64,000 nucleotides of DNA from Pseudacidovorax intermedius (GCF_003350475.1 NZ_QQAV01000013.1:1-64000), one strand, 5' to 3'; positions 1 to 11,064 are shown, numbered from the stretch's first letter. Numbers and translations: made by a program. The notes: generated by a model not told the origin, from the letters alone.

Positions 1-95
1 TCATGACCTCAAGCGCTCGAACCGCCCGGTGCGGACCCGCATGCCGGGTGGTGTGGGAGGGGCTCCGTCGACAATGACGGACCCCTATCCCGATT
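1..95 (+). mobile_element. Group II intron 3' end (domains V-VI), body outside window
   Basis: These bases fold as the last two domains of a group II intron. Domain V: 21-29 pair with 44-52 (nine pairs, one G-U), a two-base bulge sits at 42-43, and 30-33 pair with 38-41 around a four-base loop. Domain VI: 55-57 pair with 89-91, 59-62 with 82-85 and 64-69 with 76-81. This leaves A87 unpaired as the likely branch point, seven bases before a 3' end near T94. The catalytic core and any reverse transcriptase would lie to the left of the window. The fold is seen in the sequence; intron identity is inferred from it and from general resemblance to bacterial intron ends. Confidence 0.75.
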
Positions 96-298
96 TGGCT
101 GATTCCGTTCAGGCGGGCCGAAGCGCGGTGCAGGGCTTCGACAGGCTCGGCCCAAACGGCCGGGAGGCATCACGGCCCGGATGGCCGTGTGCGCCACTGC
201 ACTTTGCAAGCCGTCGCGCGCCGTCCGCAAATCCCTGCTCGTCGTGCCGTCGCCGCACCGCCGGTACAGTGCCGGGCCTCGTCCAGGAGACACCACGC
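96..298. other. Intergenic stretch, no gene seen
   Basis: This is the downstream flank of the group II intron and the leader of the ABC exporter gene. An in-frame extension of the exporter reads through here, but its residues show no transporter-like pattern, so I treat it as non-coding. Apart from the Shine-Dalgarno-like AGGAGA at 285-290, I recognise nothing. Confidence 0.5.
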
Positions 299-2206
299 TT
301 GCTCTTCCGCTTCTTCGAAAAACTGCTTCAGCCCTATCCGCCCAACGAGCCTTCGCTGCCGCCCAAGGGCTTCTTCGCCTTCCTGTGGTTCACCACCGAA
401 GGCGTGCGCGGCAAGGTGGCCGCGCTGGCCTTCCTCACGGCCATCATGTCGGCCTTCGAGGCACTGCTCTTCGGCATGCTGGGCCGGCTGGTGGACTGGC
501 TGTCGGGCATCTCACCCGCGCAACTGTGGGCCGAGCGCGGCGGCGCCCTCACCTGGCTGGCGGTCGCCCTGGCGGCCAGCGTGTTCGTGGTGGCGCTGCA
601 GACCATCGTCAAGCACCAGGTGCTGGCCATCAACCTGCCGATGCGGCTGCGCTGGAACTTCCACCGGCTCATGCTGGGCCAGAGCATGTCCTTCTACCAG
701 GACGAGTTCGCCGGCCGCATCACCACCAAGGTGATGCAGACCGCGCTGGCGGTGCGCGACACGCTCTTCGTGATGGCCGACGTGCTGGTGACCATGGCCA
801 CCTACGTCGCCACCATCGTGGTGCTGGCCGGCGTGTTCGCGGGCGGGCTGATCTGGCCTTTCGTCGTCTGGCTGGTGCTGTACCTGCTGGCCATGGCGTA
901 CTTCGTGCCGCGGCTGGGACGCATCGGCAAGGCGCAGGCGGATGCGCGCTCGGCCATGGTCGGGCGCATCACCGACGCCTACACCAACATCGCGACCGTC
1001 AAGCTCTTCTCCCACACCCGGCGTGAGGCGCAGTTCGCCCGCGCCGCCATGCAGGACTTCGTCAAGACCGGCTACACGCAGATGCGGCTGGTGAGCGCCT
1101 TCGAGATCGTCAACCATGCCCTGTCGATGCTGCTGGTGGGCGGCATGGCCGGCGTGGGCCTGTGGATGTGGAGCCGCGGCGCGGTGGGCGTGGGCGCGGT
1201 GGCCGCCGCCACCGCCATGGCCCTGCGCCTGCAGGGCATGTCGCACTGGATCATGTGGGAGACCACCAGCCTGTTCGAGGCCATCGGCACCGTGCAGGAC
1301 GGCATCAACACCCTGAGCAGGCAGCGCACCGTGGTGGACGCGGCCGATGCGAAGCCCCTGGTGGTCGAGCGCGGCGAGGTGCGCTTCGAGGACGTGAAGT
1401 TCAGCTACCGCCCGCCCCTGCTGCCCGGTGCGGCGGCGCCGGCCGTGCAAGGCCGCACGGTGATCGACGGCCTGAACCTCACCGTGCGGCCGGGCGAGAA
1501 GATCGGCCTGGTCGGCCGCTCCGGCGCGGGCAAGTCCACGCTGGTGAACCTGCTGCTGCGTTTTCACGACCTGGAAGGCGGCCGTGTGCTGATCGACGGG
1601 CAGGACATCGCCCACGTCACCCAGGATTCCCTGCGCGCCCACATCGGCATGGTCACGCAGGACACCAGCCTGCTGCATCGCTCGCTGTTCGACAACATCG
1701 CCTACGGCCGGCCCGATGCGACCGAGGCCGAGGTGCGCGCCGCCGCCGAGCGGGCCGAGGCCTCCAATTTCGTCGACACGCTCACCGACCCGCAGGGCCG
1801 CCACGGCCTGGCCGCGCACGTGGGCGAGCGTGGCGTCAAGCTCAGCGGCGGGCAGCGTCAGCGCATCGCCATCGCGCGGGTGATGCTCAAGAACGCGCCC
1901 ATCCTGCTGCTGGACGAAGCCACCAGCGCCCTCGATTCCGAGGTGGAGGCCGCCATCCAGCAGAGCCTGAACCGGCTGATGGAAGGCAAGACGGTGATCG
2001 CCATCGCCCACCGCCTGTCGACCATCGCGGCCATGGACCGGCTGATCGTGCTCGATGCCGGCCGCGTGGTGGAGGAAGGCTCGCACCGCGAACTGCTGGC
2101 CCGCGGCGGGCTGTATGCGCGCCTGTGGGCGCACCAGAGCGGTGGCTTCCTGGGCGAGGATTTCGGCGACGAGGCCGAGGCGACGGCGGAAGCCGCGGCG
2201 CGCTGA
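299..2206 (+). CDS. ABC exporter, fused permease and ATPase
   Basis: A half-size ABC exporter of about 635 residues: an N-terminal six-helix type 1 transmembrane domain followed by an ATPase domain, expected to work as a homodimer in the inner membrane. Walker A (GRSGAGKST) is near residues 406-414, the signature LSGGQRQR begins near 515, Walker B (ILLLDEATSALD) near 535, and the AHRLST switch histidine follows. I chose TTG at 299 because AGGAGA lies eight bases upstream and residues before it look non-coding. Family members export lipids, peptides or drugs; the substrate cannot be read from sequence. No partner half-transporter is adjacent, and queE follows after about 90 bases. Confidence 0.9.
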   Translation: MLFRFFEKLLQPYPPNEPSLPPKGFFAFLWFTTEGVRGKVAALAFLTAIMSAFEALLFGMLGRLVDWLSGISPAQLWAERGGALTWLAVALAASVFVVALQTIVKHQVLAINLPMRLRWNFHRLMLGQSMSFYQDEFAGRITTKVMQTALAVRDTLFVMADVLVTMATYVATIVVLAGVFAGGLIWPFVVWLVLYLLAMAYFVPRLGRIGKAQADARSAMVGRITDAYTNIATVKLFSHTRREAQFARAAMQDFVKTGYTQMRLVSAFEIVNHALSMLLVGGMAGVGLWMWSRGAVGVGAVAAATAMALRLQGMSHWIMWETTSLFEAIGTVQDGINTLSRQRTVVDAADAKPLVVERGEVRFEDVKFSYRPPLLPGAAAPAVQGRTVIDGLNLTVRPGEKIGLVGRSGAGKSTLVNLLLRFHDLEGGRVLIDGQDIAHVTQDSLRAHIGMVTQDTSLLHRSLFDNIAYGRPDATEAEVRAAAERAEASNFVDTLTDPQGRHGLAAHVGERGVKLSGGQRQRIAIARVMLKNAPILLLDEATSALDSEVEAAIQQSLNRLMEGKTVIAIAHRLSTIAAMDRLIVLDAGRVVEEGSHRELLARGGLYARLWAHQSGGFLGEDFGDEAEATAEAAAR

Positions 2207-2233
2207 GGCGCGGCCTGCTGAGGCGCGGCCTGC
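2204..2233 (+). repeat. 15-bp perfect tandem duplication over the stop codon
   Basis: TGAGGCGCGGCCTGC occurs twice head to tail. The first copy begins with the stop codon of the ABC exporter, so the second supplies another in-frame TGA. It looks like a replication-slippage duplication with no effect on the protein. Confidence 0.85.
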
Positions 2234-2298
2234 GCCGGGGCCGACCGCCCAACGAGGCTGCCCTGCGACAATCGCCGGTTTTTTCGCCGCGCCGCGCC

Positions 2299-4741
<2,443 letters not shown>

Positions 4742-4776
4742 TCGGCGGACGGGGCTTCCTCGGCCCCATCAAGACG

Positions 4777-4803
4777 AAAGCGGCCTCGTGGGGCCGCTTT
4801 TTT
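4777..4803 (+). terminator. Intrinsic terminator after argG
   Basis: AAAGCGGCC (4777-4785) pairs perfectly with GGCCGCTTT (4792-4800) around a six-base loop, and the T run continues to 4803. It lies 36 bases past the argG stop and just past the end of the convergent response-regulator gene. The A run on its left side could make it work in both directions. Confidence 0.88.
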
Positions 4804-4832
4804 CATGGATGCGCCACAGGCGCCGGTGCCGC

Positions 4833-5528
4833 TCAGGCGGTGTCGGCTTCCAGCCGGTAGCCGATGCCGCGCAGGGTGCGCACGCCGACGCCGCTGTCCA
4901 CCAGCCGCTTGCGCAGGCGGGAGACGAAGGCCTCCAGCGCGTTGTCGCTGAGCGGGCCGTCCGCCTCCTCGGCCAGCTTGCGGGCCAGTTCGCGCTTGGC
5001 CAGGACCTGGCCGGGCGGGCTCATCAGGGCCCAGAGCAGGCCGAATTCGCGCGCCGGCAGGTCCAGCGGCTCGCCGTCGATGCGAAAGCGCCGGGCACGG
5101 CGGTCCAGCTGCAGGCGGCCCACGGCCACCACGTCCTTCGCGCCTTCGGCACGGCGCACCAGCGCGCGCAGACGCGCTTCGAGCTCGCCAGGATCGAAGG
5201 GCTTGCCCAGGTAGTCGTCGGCCCCGGAATCCAGGCCGATGACGCGCTCGTCGGTCCGGTTGCGGGCCGTCAGCACCATGACGGGCGTGCGGTCGCCGCG
5301 GGCCCGGGCGCGGCGCAGGGCCAGCAGGCCACTGCCCAGGCCGCTGTCGGGGCGGGTGTTCTCGGGCAGGTTCAGGTCGAGCAGCACGGCGTCGAAACCG
5401 CCGTTGGACCACTGCGCATCGGCTTCCTCGACGGTGGCGGCCAGGGCCACCGCGTGGCCTGTGTCGCCCAGGCTGCGGCACATCACGCCACTGAGCACGG
5501 CATCGTCTTCGACCAGCAGGATTCGCAT
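4833..5528 (-). CDS. OmpR/PhoB-family response regulator (orphan)
   Basis: A 231-residue two-component regulator: receiver domain with acidic pocket E7-D8-D9, phospho-acceptor D51 in LLDLNLPE, the conserved Thr in VLTAR and Lys in GKPFDPGEL, then a C-terminal winged helix ending RTLRGIGYRLE. The receiver has a short Arg/Gly-rich insertion just after LPE, between residues 56 and 80. No histidine kinase gene lies beside it, so its partner is elsewhere. It is divergent from the DUF2868/DUF3482 pair with about 135 bases between starts, so it could regulate that pair; this is inference from position only. Confidence 0.92.
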   Translation of the reverse strand: MRILLVEDDAVLSGVMCRSLGDTGHAVALAATVEEADAQWSNGGFDAVLLDLNLPENTRPDSGLGSGLLALRRARARGDRTPVMVLTARNRTDERVIGLDSGADDYLGKPFDPGELEARLRALVRRAEGAKDVVAVGRLQLDRRARRFRIDGEPLDLPAREFGLLWALMSPPGQVLAKRELARKLAEEADGPLSDNALEAFVSRLRKRLVDSGVGVRTLRGIGYRLEADTA

Positions 5529-5663
5529 GGCGAGCGAGGCTATCAGCGGGCCGGGGGGCAGGCAAATGAACGGTCAGCCGACCGTCAGACGTCGGCCGCC
5601 GGGGACAATAGAGCCCATGTCCCGCCCCTCGCCGAGCTGCCGGCTGCTGCCGCGCCTTCCCTC

Positions 5664-7094
5664 TTGAGCCTCTCGCCTGCCCCCCTGTCCTTCGCCGATG
5701 CGCTCACGACCGAGGCGATCCGGCGCATCGAGTCCGACGGCCTGCTGGAAGACCAGTCGGTGCTGCGCCAGCTCGCCCATGCGCCCGAACCCGCACCCTG
5801 GCCGCTCGTGCAGCGGGCCCGCCTGCTGGCCGAGCGCCTTGGTCTGCCCGGCCGGCTGGCCCGCGCCCGCGACCTGGCCCCCCTGGTGCTGCTGGGCCTC
5901 GCCGCGCTCATGGTGGTGGCCGGCCTGGGGCTGGCGGGCGCGGTGGTGGATGCGCAAGAGCGCCGCATCAACGTCGTCGCCTCGCTGGCGGGCCTGCTGG
6001 GCCTGCATGGCCTGTCGCTGCTGGCCTGGCTGGCGGCGCTGCTGGTGCCGGGCCGCGGCCGGGACGGCGCCCTGGCTGGCCGGCTGTGGCTGGCCCTCAC
6101 CGCGCGCACGGCCCTGGGCCGCGGACGCGAGGGCGCTGCGCTGCTGCAGGCCGGCGTCCAGTTGCTGCAGCGGGCGCGGCTGCTGCCCTGGCTGCTGGGC
6201 CTGGCCAGCCACCTGCTGTGGGCCATCGGCTTCGGCGTCGCCATCGCAGCGCTGCTGTCCGCCCTGGCCTTCCGCCGCTACACGCTGGGCTGGGAGACGA
6301 CGCTGCTCGATCCCGCCGGCTTTGCCCGGGCCATCGATGCGATGGCATGGCTGCCCGGCCTCCTGGGTTTTCCGGTGCCGGACGCCGCGTTGATTCGTGC
6401 CGCGGGCGATCCCGCCGCCCCGCCCGATGCGGCGGGCCAGGCGGTGCTGGCCTGGTGGCTGGTGGGCTGCGTGCTCGTCTATGGCCTGCTGCCGCGGCTG
6501 CTGTGCGCCCTGTGGTGCGCTGTCCTGTGGCGGGCACGGCGCCGTTGGTTGCAGCCCGACTTCACCCTGCCCTACTACCGGCAGTTGCAGGCGCGGCTGG
6601 ATGCCCTGGCACCCGCCCGGGTGGTCGACGCCGAGCCGGTGCCCGGACATGGCGCCGGCCTGCCCCGGCCCGCCGGCGATGCGCCGGGCGCCCCCGTGCT
6701 GCTGGCCTTCGAACTCCCACCCGAGCAGCCCTGGCCGCCGGCCGATCTGCCGCACGACGTCCGGGCATGGGCCTGCGATGGCAGCGCCGCAGCCCGCGGC
6801 GCCGCCGTTCAGCAGGTGGCCACTTGGCGACCGCGGCGGCTGGTGGTGGCCTGCCAGGCCACGGCGAGCCCCGACCGCGGCACCGAACGCCTGCTGCGCG
6901 AGTTGCTGCCCCTGACCGCTTCGCTGCACCTTTGGCTGGTCGATGCCGACCAGGCGGACGAAGCGCAGCGGGCCCGCTGGCCGCGGTGGCTGCATGACAC
7001 TGGCCTGGATGCGCTCGTCGCCTGCCATCCGCACTGGCAGTCCGCCCTGGCGGACGTTGCGTCTGGACCGGCGACGCCGGAGGCACCCCGATGA
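5664..7094 (+). CDS. DUF2868-type integral membrane protein
   Basis: A protein of about 476 residues with four clear hydrophobic stretches (near LAPLVLLGLAALMVV, VVASLAGLLGLHGL, LPWLLGLASHLLWAI and AVLAWWLVGCVLV) and a long soluble C-terminal part. Size, architecture and the overlapping partner gene match the DUF2868 family, whose function is unknown. I see no ATG in frame upstream, so TTG at 5664 is the best start and remains uncertain. Its stop overlaps the start of the GTPase gene by ATGA, implying a co-translated pair, probably a membrane receptor or channel controlled by the GTPase. Confidence 0.8.
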   Translation: MSLSPAPLSFADALTTEAIRRIESDGLLEDQSVLRQLAHAPEPAPWPLVQRARLLAERLGLPGRLARARDLAPLVLLGLAALMVVAGLGLAGAVVDAQERRINVVASLAGLLGLHGLSLLAWLAALLVPGRGRDGALAGRLWLALTARTALGRGREGAALLQAGVQLLQRARLLPWLLGLASHLLWAIGFGVAIAALLSALAFRRYTLGWETTLLDPAGFARAIDAMAWLPGLLGFPVPDAALIRAAGDPAAPPDAAGQAVLAWWLVGCVLVYGLLPRLLCALWCAVLWRARRRWLQPDFTLPYYRQLQARLDALAPARVVDAEPVPGHGAGLPRPAGDAPGAPVLLAFELPPEQPWPPADLPHDVRAWACDGSAAARGAAVQQVATWRPRRLVVACQATASPDRGTERLLRELLPLTASLHLWLVDADQADEAQRARWPRWLHDTGLDALVACHPHWQSALADVASGPATPEAPR

Positions 7095-8575
7095 CCGCCG
7101 CCATGCCCCCGTCGACCGCCCTGGACCGCGCCGCAGGCACCGGCCCCGACGCGCCGCCGCTGCGCATCGCCGTGGTGGGCCACACCAATGTCGGCAAGAC
7201 CTCGCTGCTGCGCACCCTGACGCGGCGGGTCGACTTCGGCGAGGTCTCCGACCGGCCCGGCACCACCCGCCACGTGGAGCAGGTGGACCTGCGCATCGAC
7301 GGCACGCCGGTCGTGCGCTTCCACGACACGCCGGGCCTGGAGGACGCCGTCACGCTGCTGGCCCACGTGTCGCAGTTGCCCGGCGACAGCCGGCCCGCCC
7401 GCATCCGGGCCTTCCTGCAGGGCCCCGAGGCGCAGGCCGCCTTCGAGCAGGAGGCGAAGGTGCTGCGCCTGCTGCTCGATGCCGATGCCGCCTTCCTGGT
7501 GATCGACACGCGCGAGCCGGTGCTGCCCAAGTACCGCGACGAGGTCGAACTGCTGGGCGCCTGTGCCCGGCCCGTGCTGCCGGTGCTCAACTTCATCGCC
7601 CATGGCGCCAGCCGGGAGCCACAGTGGCGCGCCATGCTGTCCGACGCCGGCCTGCATGCCGTGGTGCGATTCGACGCCGCCGCGCCCTTCACCGGTGCCG
7701 AGCGCGATCTGTACCACGACCTCGGCACCCTGCTGCCCGCACGCCGCGAAGCGCTGCGGGCCGTGGCCGCGCATCTCCTGGCCGAAGCCGCCGCCCGGCA
7801 TGCCGGCGCCTGCCATGCCGTGGCGGGCACGCTGGTGTCGTGCGCCGCGTTGCAGCGGGTGGTGCCGACGGCGCAGTTGGCCGATCCGCAGCGCCGCGCC
7901 GCCGAGGTGGAGGCCCTGCGCGCCACCTTGCAGGACGAGGTGCGCGGCAACACCGCGGCGTTGCTCAGGCTGTATGGCTTCCGGTCCGGCGACGCGGCGG
8001 AGCCGCCGCTGCCGCAGCTGGAAGGCCTCGAAGGGATGGACCTGTTCAACCCCGAGCTGCTGCGTCAGGCGGGGCTGCGCCTGGGCCAGGGCGCGGCGGT
8101 GGGCGCGGTGCTGGGCGCCGCGGCCGATCTGGCGGTGGGCGGGCTGTCGCTGGGGGCCGGCGCCCTGCTGGGCGGCACCGTGGGCGGTGCGCTGGCCCAG
8201 GGGCTCGGCCCGCTGGGCCGCCGCCTGGCCGGACGCCTGCGCGGGCAGCAGGCACTGACCGTGGAGGACACCGTGCTGTACGTGCTGGCAGAGCGCCAGT
8301 TGGCCCTGGTGCGGGCGCTCGAGGCGCGCGGGCATGGCGCGGTGGGCACGGCGGCCGTCGACACCGCAACCGCCGCCGTGTCACCCGAGCGGTCCGATGC
8401 CCTGCGCGCCGCCGTCCAGGCCACGCGCGTGGCGCGGGCGCATCCGGAGTGGCGGCCGACCGATGCACGCCGGGCCGTGGTCTCGTCCGCGCGCGACGAG
8501 GCCGTCGAGCGCGTGGCGGCGCACCTGGTGCAGGCTGCGGGCCCCGTGGCCGAAAGCCGTGCTGCCCCCTTTTGA
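7091..8575 (+). CDS. Era-like GTPase with DUF3482 domain
   Basis: A 494-residue P-loop GTPase: G1 GHTNVGKTS at residues 30-38, G2-like RPGTTRH and G3 HDTPG are intact, but the usual NKxD specificity motif is replaced by a segment around VLNFIAHG. The C-terminal half carries a glycine-rich hydrophobic stretch (VGAVLGAAADLAVGGLSLGA) that could insert in or lie on a membrane. It overlaps the upstream membrane-protein gene by four bases. DUF3482 proteins have no assigned function to my knowledge; the pairing suggests a GTP-controlled membrane complex, which is inference. Confidence 0.85.
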   Translation: MTAAMPPSTALDRAAGTGPDAPPLRIAVVGHTNVGKTSLLRTLTRRVDFGEVSDRPGTTRHVEQVDLRIDGTPVVRFHDTPGLEDAVTLLAHVSQLPGDSRPARIRAFLQGPEAQAAFEQEAKVLRLLLDADAAFLVIDTREPVLPKYRDEVELLGACARPVLPVLNFIAHGASREPQWRAMLSDAGLHAVVRFDAAAPFTGAERDLYHDLGTLLPARREALRAVAAHLLAEAAARHAGACHAVAGTLVSCAALQRVVPTAQLADPQRRAAEVEALRATLQDEVRGNTAALLRLYGFRSGDAAEPPLPQLEGLEGMDLFNPELLRQAGLRLGQGAAVGAVLGAAADLAVGGLSLGAGALLGGTVGGALAQGLGPLGRRLAGRLRGQQALTVEDTVLYVLAERQLALVRALEARGHGAVGTAAVDTATAAVSPERSDALRAAVQATRVARAHPEWRPTDARRAVVSSARDEAVERVAAHLVQAAGPVAESRAAPF

Positions 8576-8717
8576 CGCCTCGATTGCGGCCGGCCGATGG
8601 GCCGAATTCCCTCACAACGCGGACGGGCTTCCTACACCGGGCCCCTGGGCCGTCCGACGGCGGACGGCCGTCCGACCGGCCCACACTGCATTCCATCGCA
8701 ATTCGAGGAGCTCCTCC

Positions 8718-8792
8718 GTGAACACCATCATCTACATCGTCGGTCTGGTCGTCGTCATCGCTGCCGTGCTCTCCTTCTTCGGCCTGCGCTGA
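8718..8792 (+). CDS. 24-residue single-helix membrane microprotein
   Basis: GTG at 8718 opens a 24-codon frame encoding a short polar start, one continuous hydrophobic helix (IIYIVGLVVVIAAVLSFFG) and a C-terminal Arg. GAGGAG at 8705-8710 sits seven bases upstream, an excellent ribosome site. It lies about 140 bases after the GTPase gene, with a GC-rich hairpin (8648-8669) in between. I have an impression that similar tiny proteins occur in related genomes, but cannot check. It may be a small subunit or modulator of a membrane complex; function unknown. Confidence 0.7.
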   Translation: MNTIIYIVGLVVVIAAVLSFFGLR

Positions 8793-8867
8793 GTGGCCCA
8801 CCCATGGCTCGGCGCGACGCCGGGCCATCCGGCACCGGATGCCGCCGCACTGCGGCATGATCGGCGG

Positions 8868-9674
8868 ATGACTTCCGCTGGTGCCGCCCTCTCCTCCCCT
8901 GCATCCTCCCCCTCCCCGCTCTCGGCCGATTCCCGGCCGCTGCTCATCGTCAAGACCGGCAGCACGCTCGACGCGCTGCGCGCCAAGCGGGGCGATTTCG
9001 ACGACTGGATCGCTCGCGGCCTCGGCGTCGATGCCGGCGAGATCCAGGTCTGCGATCCGCGCGATGGCGGCCTCCTGCCCGAGCCGGGCATGCTGCGCGG
9101 CGTCGTCGTCACCGGCTCCCATGAAATGGTCTCGCACCGCGCGCCCTGGAGCGAGCGAACGGCCGCCTGGCTGGCGCGTTGCGTGGAGGCCGAGGTGCCC
9201 GTGCTGGGCATCTGCTACGGCCATCAACTGCTGGCCCACGCCATGGGCGGCCAAGTGGACTTCCACCCGGGCGGGCTGGAGATCGGCACCGTGCCGCTGC
9301 GGCTGGTGTCCCACGCGCAGGACGACCCTCTGTTCGCCGGCCTGCCGGAGCAGTTTCCTGTCCAGGTCATTCATCGTCAGAGTGCGCTGCAGCTTCCGCC
9401 CGGCGCCGTGCCGCTGGCGTCCAACGCGCACGAGCCGCACCAGGCCTTCCGCATCGGCCGCTGTGCCTGGGGCGTGCAGTTCCACCCGGAGTTCGATGCC
9501 GAGGCGATGCAGGGCTACGTCCAGGCGCAGGCGCCCCACCTCGACGACCCCGCGGCGGTGGCGTCACAGGTGCGGCCCACGCCTGAGGCCGCCAGCCTGC
9601 TGGGCCGCTTTGCGAGGCTCGCCGCGGCCGGAACCGGACGGCAGACTACATTGGCCGCCGCTGTCGCCGGCTAG
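8868..9674 (+). CDS. Class I glutamine amidotransferase (GuaA-N-like)
   Basis: A stand-alone triad amidotransferase of about 268 residues. The nucleophile elbow is VLGICYGHQ, and the His-Glu pair is in WGVQFHPEFD, so the Cys-His-Glu triad is complete. Stand-alone members release ammonia from glutamine or act as gamma-glutamyl hydrolases; the acceptor cannot be read. ATG at 8868 leaves a Ser/Pro-rich leader of about 24 residues before the fold begins at LLIVKTGS. It precedes the PssA-like gene by about 40 bases, so the two may be co-transcribed without an obvious functional link. Confidence 0.88.
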   Translation: MTSAGAALSSPASSPSPLSADSRPLLIVKTGSTLDALRAKRGDFDDWIARGLGVDAGEIQVCDPRDGGLLPEPGMLRGVVVTGSHEMVSHRAPWSERTAAWLARCVEAEVPVLGICYGHQLLAHAMGGQVDFHPGGLEIGTVPLRLVSHAQDDPLFAGLPEQFPVQVIHRQSALQLPPGAVPLASNAHEPHQAFRIGRCAWGVQFHPEFDAEAMQGYVQAQAPHLDDPAAVASQVRPTPEAASLLGRFARLAAAGTGRQTTLAAAVAG

Positions 9675-9715
9675 GGTGATGCGGTCTTCCAGCCCTTTCC
9701 AGGAGTGAACGCACC

Positions 9716-10366
9716 ATGTCCACCCACGTCTCTTCCGTCGACGCTTCCGCACGCCGGCGGCATTTCTCGATGATCCGCGGCTTCCATCTGGCCGACTTCT
9801 TCACCCTGGGCAACGCCGCCTGCGGCATGGGCCTGGTGCTGCTGGCCATGGCCTATGTCGCCAGCGGCGATGTGCGGCATTTCTATGCGGCCGCCGTGCT
9901 GGCACCGGCCGCCTTCGTGCTCGACATCTTCGACGGCCGCATCGCGCGCTGGCGGCAGACCCATTCCGCGCTGGGCCGCGAGCTGGACTCGCTGGCGGAC
10001 GTGATTTCCTTCGGCGTGGCGCCCGCTGCCCTGGGCTTCGCGGCCGGCCTGCGCGGCGGCTGGGACGCGGTGGTGCTGCTGTACTTCGTGTGCTGCGGCG
10101 TGAGCCGGCTGGCCCGCTATAACGTCACGGCCGAAACGCTGTCCGAAGGCGGCGACAAGGTGCGCTACTTCGAAGGCACGCCCATTCCCACCAGCGTGGT
10201 GCTGGTGGGGCTGCTGGCCTGGGCCGCGGCGCAGGACCGCCTGGGCGGCGCGCTGTGGGGCGGCAGCTGGGAGATCGGGCCGTGGACGCTGCATGCCTTC
10301 ACATTGCTGTATGCCTTGTCGGGCACATTGATGATCAGCAAGACGCTGCGCATTCCCAAGTTCTGA
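9716..10366 (+). CDS. pssA: CDP-alcohol phosphatidyltransferase, PssA-like
   Basis: An inner-membrane phospholipid enzyme of 216 residues. The CDP-alcohol motif is complete: D70-x2-D73-G-x2-A77-R78-x8-G87-x3-D91-x3-D95. Hydrophobic helices surround it, and the segment just after the motif (VISFGVAPA) is typical of phosphatidylserine synthase type II. The expected reaction is CDP-diacylglycerol plus serine to phosphatidylserine. AGGAG at 9701-9705 supports the ATG at 9716. Within the superfamily other head-group acceptors (inositol, choline) are possible, but PssA is the best fit. Confidence 0.85.
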   Translation: MSTHVSSVDASARRRHFSMIRGFHLADFFTLGNAACGMGLVLLAMAYVASGDVRHFYAAAVLAPAAFVLDIFDGRIARWRQTHSALGRELDSLADVISFGVAPAALGFAAGLRGGWDAVVLLYFVCCGVSRLARYNVTAETLSEGGDKVRYFEGTPIPTSVVLVGLLAWAAAQDRLGGALWGGSWEIGPWTLHAFTLLYALSGTLMISKTLRIPKF

Positions 10367-10416
10367 ACGCGTCTGCGCCGCCCATCGGCGCCGGCCCCGC
10401 CACCCCGACCCGTCCC

Positions 10417-11064
10417 ATGACCCATCCCGCACCCCAACTCACCCAGCATGCCAAGGGCCTGGCGCAATTGATCCAGCTGGCCTCGGCCACGCCCCTGGAC
10501 CCGGCCGTCGACCACTTCTACTTCCTTCGCCACGGCCAGACGCCGCGCAATGCGCTGCGGATCTTCCAGTCCTATGACGAACCGCTGTCGGATCTCGGCC
10601 TGCAGCAGGCCGCGCTCGCCGCCGCCGTGCTCGCGAACGAGCCCATCCGCAGCATCGTCTGCAGCGACGCACGTCGGGCCTTCGACACGGCCCACACCGT
10701 GGCCGCGCCGCTCAAGCTCACCCCGGTGGCGCGCGAGGTGCTGCGCGAGCGGCACTTCGGTTGCCTCGTGGGCACCTCGTCGGTGGACATCGACTGGGCC
10801 TGCGCCCCCGAAGGCGGCGAGACGCTGGCTCAGTTCGTCGACCGCAAGCGTGCCGCCCTGGACGCCGCCCTGCAGGAGCCGGCGCCCGTGCTCGTCGTGG
10901 CCCACGGCGGCACCCTGTACGTGCTGGCTGCGCTGCTGAACGTGACCGTGGATGCGGCGGTGCTGGGCAACGCGCAGCCGCTGCGTTTCGATCGCGCCGC
11001 GGATGGCCGCTGGGGCGTGCGCGCGTTGCGGGCCGCCGACGGCAGCATCGCCGCTGTCGCCTGA
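10417..11064 (+). CDS. Histidine phosphatase superfamily protein
   Basis: A phosphoglycerate-mutase-like phosphatase of 215 residues. The phospho-histidine motif LRHGQT is near residue 37 and the second catalytic histidine is in VVAHGGTLY. The conserved Arg and Glu of the fold are in SDARRAFDTA and REVLRERHFG. Substrates in this superfamily range from phospho-proteins to small sugar phosphates, and nothing here discriminates. It starts 50 bases after the PssA-like gene on the same strand. The N-terminal 30 residues are an extension of unclear role. Confidence 0.85.
   Translation: MTHPAPQLTQHAKGLAQLIQLASATPLDPAVDHFYFLRHGQTPRNALRIFQSYDEPLSDLGLQQAALAAAVLANEPIRSIVCSDARRAFDTAHTVAAPLKLTPVAREVLRERHFGCLVGTSSVDIDWACAPEGGETLAQFVDRKRAALDAALQEPAPVLVVAHGGTLYVLAALLNVTVDAAVLGNAQPLRFDRAADGRWGVRALRAADGSIAAVA

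Noticed and set aside
29..298. In-frame N-terminal extension of the ABC exporter
   Set aside because: It begins inside the group II intron hairpin, has no transporter-like residues, and the TTG at 299 has a good ribosome site.
512..2134. Long minus-strand frame opposite the ABC exporter
   Set aside because: It is His/Gln/Gly/Ala-rich as expected from an antisense shadow of a GC-rich gene; the plus strand has all ABC motifs.
8648..8669. GC-rich hairpin before the microprotein gene
   Set aside because: Stem is strong, but no T run follows, so I do not call it a terminator; it could be a processing site.
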